Below, in pieces: positions 1 to 5,713 of a stretch of 10,693 nt of DNA. The notes below the pieces were generated by a model. That model ran no database searches, had not been told where the DNA came from, and worked only from the letters and a program-made list of their open reading frames with translations. The position numbers and the translations under genes are program-made. Source of the stretch: Hydrogenimonas sp. (GTDB lineage: Bacteria > Campylobacterota > Campylobacteria > Campylobacterales > Hydrogenimonadaceae). Within the stretch, counting starts at the first letter, position 1. The number at the start of each line of letters is the position of its first letter. The stretch lies in the NCBI GenBank assembly GCA_021647345.1, contig JAKIUX010000013.1, positions 1 through 10,693 of the forward strand. The letters are read 5' to 3'.

Positions 1-98
1 AATTTATCTCTTTTAAAAATGGCAGCTTTGTTTTTCAAAAGCGGTGATGCATATCTGGCTATCAAAGAGCTATATTTGAACTCCCAACCCTCTCTTTA

Positions 99-170
99 TT
101 CACTTTGACGGCTGAATATTAGCTGTATCCTAACCTTCTTTCGTTTCACTTTGCCGGATAAATTTTAGCA
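99..170. repeat. 26-nt imperfect direct repeat, two copies
   Basis: Positions 99-124 and 145-170 match at about 21 of 26 bases, both starting TTCACTTTG and continuing (A/C)CGG with a shared TTAGC near the end. Copy starts are 46 nt apart. On the minus strand the copies encode LIFSRQSE and LKFIRQSE in different frames, pointing to a short duplication of coding sequence followed by drift. Confidence 0.45.
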
Positions 171-270
171 CCATTCCCATTGGCGTATGACCACTGCTTC
201 TATAAGATATGGTATCTGCGTTAAGTTCGTACTCTTTGCTCAACTCGATATACTTTTTAAAAGTTGCAAT
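130..270 (-). pseudogene. Possible small gene or gene remnant downstream of gltA
   Basis: Between an in-frame TAA (271-273) and a TAG (130-132) the minus strand reads 46 codons of plausible soluble protein, with segments such as FKKYIELSKEYELNADTI and MGMVLKFIRQSE. There is no ATG near the beginning; the only starts are TTG at 241-243, with a poor ribosome site, and two internal ATGs. It begins 38 bp after the gltA stop on the same strand. The end of this frame (LKFIRQSE) is echoed just downstream, in another frame, as LIFSRQSE followed by TAA at 96-98, which suggests a partial duplication and decay. I do not recognise the family. It could be a C-terminal remnant, a small gene with a non-standard start, or chance. 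Confidence 0.3.
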
Positions 271-308
271 TTAGCTATATACACACTTGCAGCCAAAGAG
301 TCTCAAAA

Positions 309-1580
309 TTAAGGCACACTTCTTTTTGTTTTCCCTATATACCTCTGTCTTGGGCGGTAAATCTTCTGCTTGGGATCTTTCTTCTGCTCGATAAGATGCG
401 TTATCCAGCCAACGGTACGACCTATTACAAAAATCGGTGTAAACATTTTTTTGCGAATGCCAAGCGCCTCAAGAATCGTTCCGGAGTAAAAATCTATATT
501 TGGATAGAGGTTTCTTTTTACGAAGTACTCATCATTAAGCGCTATCTCTTCAACTCTGTCAGCTATCTCTATAAGCTTGGAGCTTATGCCTATTGTCTCT
601 CTTAGCTCATCTCTAAGCTTTTTCAATACTCTTGCGCGAGGATCGAAGTTTTTATAGACTCTGTGGCCAAAGCCCATAAGTCTAAATGGATCATTTGGAT
701 CTTTTGCTTTTTTGATAAATTTATCTACATTTTCAACGCTTCCTATCATCTGCAGCTGCGCTATAACCGACTCGTTCGCACCTCCGTGCGCTCTTCCCCA
801 TAAGGCATTTATTCCCGCTACAACTGCCGCATACGGATGCGCACCTGTTGAACCTACCGCTCTTACGGTTGTTGTTGAAGCGTTCTGTTCGTGGTCTGCG
901 TGTAGCATGAATATCTTATCTAGCGCTCTAACCTCTACATCCCTAATCTGAGTCTTTCCGGTCGGAAAGGCTCTCATCATATAGAGAAAGTTCTCGGTGA
1001 AGTATCGATCCATATCTGGATATATCAGAGGATACCCCATAGAGTGGCGGTATGTGTAGGCCGCTATGGTAGGTATCTTGGCAATAATTCTACGCGCCAT
1101 CTCCATAAACTCTTCATCATCCTTAATATTTAAATGCTGGTGATGAAAAGCGCTAAGAGCAGAAACGGCAGAAGATAGTATCGCCATAGGGTGGCCGTTG
1201 TCGGGAAACGCTCTAAAGAGATATTTTATCCCCTCATGCGGGTAGCTTTTTGTTCTAATATCACGCTCAAAACTCTCATACTCATCGCTATTTGGCAGTT
1301 CGCCGTGAAGTAGCAGGTAGCAGACCTCTATATAGTTTTTCTTCTCTGCCAGCTCCTCAATTGGGTAGCCTCTGTAGAGAAGCTCCCCTTTGGCACCGTC
1401 TATGTAGGTTATAGCAGACTGGCACGAAGCTGTTTCAGTAAAACCGTTATCGTAGGTATATGCTCCCACCTTGGCCTTGAAACCGGAAATATCTACCACC
1501 GGAGCTCCAAGTGTAGACTCCAGAAGCTCAAACTCTCCGCTCTCTTGACTCTTTTCGTTTCTAACGTAAAATTTAGCCAT
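309..1580 (-). CDS. gltA: Citrate synthase
   Basis: Condenses oxaloacetate with acetyl-CoA to citrate in the cytoplasm, the entry step of the TCA cycle. The 423-residue protein has the length and N-terminal small beta domain (about residues 14-75) of the Gram-negative hexameric type, as in E. coli (about 427 aa). The three catalytic residues are visible: His265 in GRAHGGANE, His306 in MGFGHRVYK and Asp363 in NIDFYSG. The HADHEQNASTTT segment (227-238) is also typical. The ATG is preceded by a strong GGAGGG site lying in the 12-bp gap to the mqo stop, so expression with mqo is likely. It is the last intact gene of a minus-strand cluster, downstream of the enzyme that supplies its oxaloacetate. 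In Campylobacterota this enzyme may coexist with a reductive TCA cycle; nothing in the window says which direction dominates. No defect is seen. Confidence 0.97.
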   Translation of the reverse strand: MAKFYVRNEKSQESGEFELLESTLGAPVVDISGFKAKVGAYTYDNGFTETASCQSAITYIDGAKGELLYRGYPIEELAEKKNYIEVCYLLLHGELPNSDEYESFERDIRTKSYPHEGIKYLFRAFPDNGHPMAILSSAVSALSAFHHQHLNIKDDEEFMEMARRIIAKIPTIAAYTYRHSMGYPLIYPDMDRYFTENFLYMMRAFPTGKTQIRDVEVRALDKIFMLHADHEQNASTTTVRAVGSTGAHPYAAVVAGINALWGRAHGGANESVIAQLQMIGSVENVDKFIKKAKDPNDPFRLMGFGHRVYKNFDPRARVLKKLRDELRETIGISSKLIEIADRVEEIALNDEYFVKRNLYPNIDFYSGTILEALGIRKKMFTPIFVIGRTVGWITHLIEQKKDPKQKIYRPRQRYIGKTKRSVP

Positions 1581-1592
1581 CTCTTCCCTCCT

Positions 1593-2969
1593 CTATCCTA
1601 CAGATACCGCATAGCCCGGCACTCTATTAAGCGCACTGTTGTGCACCTCATCTTCCAAAAGCTCACTTTCAAGTTTCGATCTTTCAAAACCGCACCCAAG
1701 ATAGTCTACTATAAGCTCCACATCTTTCAAAGCGTTTCCTAAGCAGCTTGTGGCACCGGGTGATGGAGTCATGTTGAAGACAATTCCCTCTTTGGTATCA
1801 ATTTTAGCTTCACCAAGCAGAAGCCTCTTCTCTTTTTTATCTATTATCTGCGGTCTCAACCCGCCGACATGCTCAGCAAACTCTATATCGCTCTCTTCAA
1901 GAGTCGGTATAATTTTTTTGGCCTCTTTTAGAAAGAGCCCTTTGCGAATACCTGGCACTTCGTACATCATATTTTTAAAGACGTAATCTCTTATATCATC
2001 GTCGGCCAAAAGATCGTAAAAGACCTTCATTACAGACCTGTCCGGTTTGAGCGACGAGAAGAACTCCAGATAGCTGTCCTCTCTATATCGTTCAAGTTTT
2101 GGAAGAGCCAGCGCTGTTGGGCCAAACCTTGTCTTTCCCTTTTCCAGTATGTCAGGATCTCCGTGAATCGCGGCAAAAGGGAGTTTGTCGTTTTGAACGG
2201 TATATACTTTCGAGCCAAGAATAGATGCGGGAGCGTAGTAGAAACTCCCGCCTATAGGAAGACAGGCGTACTCTTTGCCGTAACCCATTTTATGAGCATG
2301 CAAAAGAGAGTGTGCTCCGGCGTTTACAACAACATAGTCGGCAAAATATTTCCCCCTTGGCGTTAAAAGTTGGAACTTATCACCTATTTTTTCTATTTGA
2401 TAGACTTCGGCATTAAGATAGAGATCGCAAACCCCGTGCGCTATCTTTTTTGCATTCTGCACAAATGTTTTGGCAATGGCTCCAAAATCGATAGCGCAAT
2501 ACTCATCAAGGGCACCCATAGCGACTATATCTTCCTCTCTTCCCTCTACCAATTTAGGCTCTATAGATGCGAGATCATCCCTGCTAAATAGCTCAAGATA
2601 TGGGTAAAGCTCTCTGAAAGTCTCAAAACGCTCTTTTATAAACTCGACCTCTTTCTCTCCTACTCCGATAACCATCTTTGGGAATTTGAATATATGCTTC
2701 TCGCCGTAGCCGTGCTTCAAGGCATAATTTGAGAGCATCTTTGCGGTTTTTTTTACCTTTTTCGCCTTATCGAATGTATAGTTTGTCTCTATATCTCCAC
2801 AGTGAAGAGTCTGCGAGTTGCTCCTTCCGTTGCTATTTATCGACGCAAGAGTTTTGTACTTCTCAAAAAGTGCCACGCTCTCGATATCGGTAAACTTCGC
2901 AAGCTCATAAAGCAGAGCCGTACCCGAGATTCCTCCTCCGATTATAATTACGTTGTAGTAGTGCTGCAT
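1593..2969 (-). CDS. mqo: Malate:quinone oxidoreductase (FAD-dependent)
   Basis: Peripheral membrane flavoenzyme oxidising malate to oxaloacetate and passing electrons to the quinone pool, replacing NAD-dependent malate dehydrogenase. The 458 residues begin with an FAD-binding Rossmann motif (IIIGGGISG, residues 8-16, with Glu36 ending the second strand). Next is the family segment NSQTLHCGDIETNYT (51-65). YTVQNDKLPFAAIHGDPD (256-273) and NMTPSPGATSCLGNA (399-413) follow. These blocks match, from memory, the H. pylori-type MQO of about 450 aa. A related possibility is L-2-hydroxyglutarate oxidase of the same superfamily, but the NMTPSPGATSCL block favours MQO. The ATG has an AGAGGT ribosome site inside the 12-bp gap to the upstream gene; gltA starts 12 bp downstream. 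Co-transcription with both neighbours is likely, linking malate oxidation to citrate formation. Confidence 0.92.
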   Translation of the reverse strand: MQHYYNVIIIGGGISGTALLYELAKFTDIESVALFEKYKTLASINSNGRSNSQTLHCGDIETNYTFDKAKKVKKTAKMLSNYALKHGYGEKHIFKFPKMVIGVGEKEVEFIKERFETFRELYPYLELFSRDDLASIEPKLVEGREEDIVAMGALDEYCAIDFGAIAKTFVQNAKKIAHGVCDLYLNAEVYQIEKIGDKFQLLTPRGKYFADYVVVNAGAHSLLHAHKMGYGKEYACLPIGGSFYYAPASILGSKVYTVQNDKLPFAAIHGDPDILEKGKTRFGPTALALPKLERYREDSYLEFFSSLKPDRSVMKVFYDLLADDDIRDYVFKNMMYEVPGIRKGLFLKEAKKIIPTLEESDIEFAEHVGGLRPQIIDKKEKRLLLGEAKIDTKEGIVFNMTPSPGATSCLGNALKDVELIVDYLGCGFERSKLESELLEDEVHNSALNRVPGYAVSVG

Positions 2970-2981
2970 ATCTTACCTCTT

Positions 2982-4724
2982 TCATATATGTAGTTTTTGG
3001 TGAAAGTAGTTGTCTATATCGAAAAATATCTCTCCAGAGCGATTTTTAAACGTTAGATGTTTTTTATCAAGCTCTCTTATATTCTTGACGCCCATTACCG
3101 CAAGCAGCGTCTTGACGCCTTTAAGGAGATTGGCATGGTAGTTGGCTATCTCTCCACCCTTTCGTACAACCAGGTAGGAGGCACGCTTTTTCGGATCCTG
3201 CGTAGCCATACCCACAGGGCAGACATGCCCCTCGGTGCCCGAGCACTTTCTAGCCCTAATACACCCACCGCTCATCATGAACCCGCGAGCAATTCCGACG
3301 GCGTCGGCACCGAGACTCAGGGCTATGACCACATCGTCTGGTGCCAATATCTTTCCGCTGGCAATAATCTTAACATCCTCTCTTAGGTTATATTTTCTAA
3401 GCATCGTATCCATAACATAAAGAGCATTCGGCGTTGTAAGCCCTACAGACTCCATAAGCTCAAGAGGTGCCGTTGCGCTTCCTCCGTCGCCGCTGTCTAC
3501 ACTTATAAAGTCTACTATCGCCCTGCCCTGCTCTTTTCGTCTTTTCATAGTCTCAACCAACTCTTCAACACTTTTTGCATCAGATATAACTATCTTGATA
3601 CCGACCGGCTTTTTCGATATCTCCTGAAGCTTTCCGACAAAATCCAGCAACTCATCGTTACTACCCGCATACGGAAAACGATTCGGAGAGATTAGGTCTT
3701 TACCCTCCTCTACACCACGATAGTAGGCGATATCCGCGGTTACTTTAGAAGCAGCCAGCTTCCCGCCTGTCTGCTTGGCACCTTGGGCGATCTTTATCTC
3801 AGTCATTCTGCAAAAGCGCATAACCTTCTCGTAGCGATCTTCATCGAAATTGCCCTCTTTGTCGCGTACCCCATAAAGACCTGAGCCTATCTGGACTATC
3901 AGATCGGGCATATCTTCAGGCACCTCCTTCGGAAAAGCGGAAAGCGGCGCTTTCCAATTGACCCTAAAGAGCGAGTGAGAGATGGGGTCGTAAATATAGG
4001 TGTTCTCCGTCTTTTTGTTCAGAAGCACTCTTCTGTAAGCCTTAACGGCAAGAGAGCGATTGAAGAAAAATGTGACTAGCTTGAAAATAAGCTCCGCAAA
4101 GGGGGTGCTCTTTACTATTTCAAGATATTCGGCATTTTTAGGGTCCGGTCTATGGGTGAAGAAGTAGTTGGATGTCAAGCCGCCCTCACCCGTATTGATA
4201 GTAAAGTTCGAGAGCTTCGCTCCAAGCGTGAAAGCGCGCACAGACTCGGGGCTTAAAGCGCCGTCGCTCATAGCGGAGCGCACTATAGGACTTTTGGCTC
4301 TGAAGGGTATGGGTCTGTTCTTTCCGAAGAGTACGCTAAAGTCTGAATCAACCTCATTGTCGTTTAGCACGTGAGAGGAGTGCTTTATGACAAATCTCGA
4401 ACCGGAAAATGGCTGCGAAACCGAAAAAGACATGAAGTTAGGAAGATTCTTGGCCGCTTTGTAAACCCACTCGACCTTATCTCTCGACTCATAGAAGGTC
4501 TCTTCGGCGAAATATTGCCTAAGAGGCTCTCTTAAAGCTTCAAAGAGATACCTCATTCTGCCTATTATCGGGTAGTTTATGAGAAGCTGATGTTTTCTTT
4601 GAACATATCTGTCATATATATACAGGTTGATAAGCCCAAAAATAGTAAGAAGAAGAATCACCTCAATAAACTCTATGAAGTACTCCAGAAAATGGTCTAA
4701 AAAAAAGTCTAAGCTCTCCAACAT
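2982..4724 (-). CDS. Membrane-anchored FMN-binding glutamate synthase domain protein
   Basis: A 580-residue protein with one membrane segment (about residues 21-37, from EVILLLTIFGL) followed by a cytoplasmic FMN-binding glutamate synthase central domain (about 150-510). Visible blocks are GEGG (179-182), KIAQGAKQTGGKL (311-323), DSGDGGSATAP (410-420) and ASGKI (455-459). A Cys cluster, C488-x5-C494-x7-C502, is followed by PVGMATQDP and probably binds the 3Fe-4S centre. It lacks the N-terminal glutamine amidotransferase and the C-terminal GXGXG domain of full GltB, so it is not a complete glutamate synthase and its substrate is unknown. An in-frame TTG at 4823 would add 33 residues of unlikely sequence. 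The ATG at 4722-4724, with AAAGGGTGG upstream and the hydrophobic segment soon after, is the better start. First gene of the cluster with mqo and gltA. Confidence 0.85.
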   Translation of the reverse strand: MLESLDFFLDHFLEYFIEFIEVILLLTIFGLINLYIYDRYVQRKHQLLINYPIIGRMRYLFEALREPLRQYFAEETFYESRDKVEWVYKAAKNLPNFMSFSVSQPFSGSRFVIKHSSHVLNDNEVDSDFSVLFGKNRPIPFRAKSPIVRSAMSDGALSPESVRAFTLGAKLSNFTINTGEGGLTSNYFFTHRPDPKNAEYLEIVKSTPFAELIFKLVTFFFNRSLAVKAYRRVLLNKKTENTYIYDPISHSLFRVNWKAPLSAFPKEVPEDMPDLIVQIGSGLYGVRDKEGNFDEDRYEKVMRFCRMTEIKIAQGAKQTGGKLAASKVTADIAYYRGVEEGKDLISPNRFPYAGSNDELLDFVGKLQEISKKPVGIKIVISDAKSVEELVETMKRRKEQGRAIVDFISVDSGDGGSATAPLELMESVGLTTPNALYVMDTMLRKYNLREDVKIIASGKILAPDDVVIALSLGADAVGIARGFMMSGGCIRARKCSGTEGHVCPVGMATQDPKKRASYLVVRKGGEIANYHANLLKGVKTLLAVMGVKNIRELDKKHLTFKNRSGEIFFDIDNYFHQKLHI

Positions 4725-4978
4725 ACAACACCACCCTTTATTCGGTTTCCAAACATTGCAAAAACTCCTTGACGATTTAATCTCGACACTTTCATCACTT
4801 CTAATATCGGTTATGATTTTCAAAAGATTAGAGAAATAAATATTTATGATCTTCTCTAAGATTTTAGAACAACAATTGCTGATATAATATTTGGAACCGG
4901 CTGAAAAACTTTAAATAGTGCGAAGACTTTGAGATTTAGCCTATGGTAGTTGATCTATAGTTATTAGTTATTTGTCAA

Positions 4979-5001
4979 ATGGAAGGAAGCGGAACTTCCA
5001 T
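4979..5001. repeat. Inverted repeat ATGGAAG/CTTCCAT
   Basis: ATGGAAG (4979-4985) and CTTCCAT (4995-5001) are perfect 7-bp arms around a 9-nt loop. An alternative shorter stem GGAAG/CTTCC (4985-4989 with 4995-4999) is also possible. No T-run follows on either strand, so I do not call a terminator; role unknown. Confidence 0.35.
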
Positions 5002-5002
5002 A

Positions 5003-5037
5003 CTTCATTCAATATTTAACATCTATCATCCAACATC
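5003..5037. repeat. Degenerate heptamer repeat, five units
   Basis: Five consecutive 7-mers read CTTCATT, CAATATT, TAACATC, TATCATC, CAACATC, with consensus close to YAACATC. In complement these are GATGTTG-like units. The same heptamer theme appears after the 8-haem cytochrome gene at 8216-8236 in the opposite orientation. It may be decayed simple-sequence or dispersed intergenic repeat. Confidence 0.4.
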
Positions 5038-5052
5038 AAATCGGCTTCGCTA

Positions 5053-5087
5053 AAAATCTCATCTCGTCTGAGCGAGGTTTTGATTTT
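5053..5087. repeat. Nested inverted repeat in intergenic region
   Basis: AAAATC (5053-5058) pairs with GATTTT (5082-5087), and inside it CTCG (5063-5066) pairs with CGAG (5073-5076), with asymmetric internal loops. The right side is T-rich, so it could be a weak rightward terminator or a structured leader element. Evidence is only the symmetry. Confidence 0.25.
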
Positions 5088-5134
5088 CAGAGCACTCTAT
5101 AGATCTCTTTTACAGAGAATTTACAAAAAGAGAG

Positions 5135-5141
5135 TATAAAT
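5135..5141 (+). promoter_or_regulatory. Candidate -10 box for the monohaem cytochrome gene
   Basis: TATAAAT sits 62 bp before the ATG at 5203. The nearest -35-like sequence, TTTACA at 5109-5114, is 20 bp away, longer than ideal, but Campylobacterota promoters often depend mainly on the -10 box. Transcription from here would start about 5147 and include the hairpin at 5160-5187 in the leader. Confidence 0.35.
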
Positions 5142-5159
5142 TTGTTAACGATACAAAGA

Positions 5160-5187
5160 TTGAGAGCGTTTAAAACGATACTCTCAA
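5160..5187 (+). promoter_or_regulatory. Hairpin or operator just upstream of the monohaem cytochrome gene
   Basis: TTGAGAG (5160-5166) is the exact complement of CTCTCAA (5181-5187). Inside it CGTTT (5167-5171) and AAACG (5173-5177) form a second palindrome around one A, leaving a 3-nt bulge (ATA, 5178-5180). It is followed by an A-rich stretch and the GAAGG ribosome site at 5193-5197, five bases before the ATG. As DNA it could be a repressor site; as RNA it could shelter or stabilise the leader. The T-run is on the wrong side for a rightward terminator. Confidence 0.45.
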
Positions 5188-5202
5188 AAAAAGAAGGCTT
5201 AT

Positions 5203-5550
5203 ATGAAAAAAGTGATGCTTCTAACCATTCTGCTTGGGATGATAGCCAACGCCCAGGATATGGATTTGACCAAAAGAGGGGAGCAGATATTCAAAAAGTA
5301 TAACTGCAATATCTGCCACGCGCCAAAAGATGACGCCGCAAGCGTCGGGCCATCTCTTGAAACGATAGCTATTCACTATCTTGGCAACGAGAGAAAACTT
5401 ATAGATTTTCTCAAAGGAGACTCCCCGCCTATAATAGATCCGTCAAGATTTGGCATTATGAAGCCTCAGCTCTATAAGACTAAGCATATGTACGAGGAGG
5501 ACTATAGAGCTCTCGCTTACTATTTGACAAGTGTTCATAAGAATCAATAA
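5203..5550 (+). CDS. Small periplasmic monohaem cytochrome c
   Basis: A 115-residue class I c-type cytochrome that should carry single electrons in the periplasm. A signal peptide (residues 1-17, MKKVMLLTILLGMIANA, cut before QD) leads to a mature protein of about 98 residues. The haem site is C35-N-I-C38-H39, and Met86 in FGIMKP is the likely sixth iron ligand. The C-terminal helix (about 98-112, EEDYRALAYYLTSV) is typical of the fold. The start is backed by a GAAGG site five bases upstream. It lies 163 bp before the multihaem operon, which has its own promoter, so it may be separately transcribed. It could be a shuttle to or from the neighbouring multihaem cytochromes or to an oxidase elsewhere; the partner cannot be told from sequence. 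Confidence 0.9.
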   Translation: MKKVMLLTILLGMIANAQDMDLTKRGEQIFKKYNCNICHAPKDDAASVGPSLETIAIHYLGNERKLIDFLKGDSPPIIDPSRFGIMKPQLYKTKHMYEEDYRALAYYLTSVHKNQ

Positions 5551-5553
5551 TGA

Positions 5554-5580
5554 ATCTTTTCTTAAAAAGTCCGAAAAGAT
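5554..5580 (+). terminator. Weak hairpin after the monohaem cytochrome gene
   Basis: ATCTTTTC (5554-5561) and GAAAAGAT (5573-5580) form a perfect 8-bp, AT-rich stem with an 11-nt loop, starting four bases after the stop codon. There is no immediate T-run, only a T-rich stretch from about 5593, so termination is possible but not convincing. Confidence 0.3.
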
Positions 5581-5603
5581 GGCTGTTATAAGCTTTTTCT
5601 TTA

Positions 5604-5632
5604 TTGACATGATAAAAGTTTTATATTATCAT
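5604..5632 (+). promoter_or_regulatory. Sigma-70-type promoter with palindrome in its spacer (multihaem operon)
   Basis: A perfect -35 box TTGACA (5604-5609) is spaced 17 bp from TATCAT (5627-5632), which matches the -10 consensus at five of six bases. A perfect 7-bp inverted repeat, ATGATAA (5609-5615) and TTATCAT (5626-5632) with a 10-bp centre, fills the spacer and covers the -10 box. A dimeric regulator bound there would block the polymerase. The motif is Fur- or NikR-like in AT-richness but does not clearly match a consensus I can quote. Alternative -10 boxes are TATAAT at 5648-5653 and TATACT at 5661-5666 after a run of seven T. Confidence 0.5.
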
Positions 5633-5713
5633 TCCGGTTTAAAGATATATAATTTTTTTATATACTCTTTATGCTTCACAAAAACAAACAGTACTCATAA
5701 AAAGGGGGTTTAG

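Larger units (their letters stand above)
1..308. other. Gene-poor region downstream of gltA
   Basis: No intact gene is supported here. On the minus strand a 46-codon open stretch (130-270) has protein-like composition but no credible start. A 26-nt imperfect direct repeat lies at 99-124 and 145-170. I see no clear GC-rich hairpin plus T-run that would end the gltA transcript, and no tRNA or rRNA fold. Plus-strand reading frames entering from this side run antisense through gltA and are not credible genes. The far left end (1-95) holds nothing I can recognise. Confidence 0.6.
4725..5202. other. Divergent intergenic region with inverted repeats
   Basis: Nearly 480 bp separate the minus-strand metabolic cluster from the plus-strand cytochrome genes, and it must hold promoters for both. 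No convincing gene is present. Visible elements: a TATAAT on the plus strand at 4883-4888 without a good -35 partner, a hairpin at 4979-5001, heptamer repeats at 5003-5037, a nested palindrome at 5053-5087, a TATAAAT at 5135-5141 and a longer hairpin at 5160-5187. I could not assign a confident promoter for the leftward genes. Confidence 0.6.

Noticed and set aside
264..605. Plus-strand open frame of 113 codons
   Set aside because: It lies antisense to the 3' end of gltA; composition is unlike a protein family and the minus-strand gene is certain.
3190..3263. Complete glutamate synthase large subunit (GltB)
   Set aside because: The protein is about 580 residues and lacks the glutamine amidotransferase and GXGXG domains, so only the central FMN domain is present.
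4725..4823. N-terminal extension of the glutamate-synthase-domain protein from a TTG
   Set aside because: The extra 33 residues are unlike the family, and the ATG at 4724 has a ribosome site and leads straight into the membrane segment.
5531..5713. Small plus-strand frame between the two cytochrome genes
   Set aside because: It overlaps the end of the monohaem gene, is made of AT-rich promoter sequence, and has no good ribosome site.
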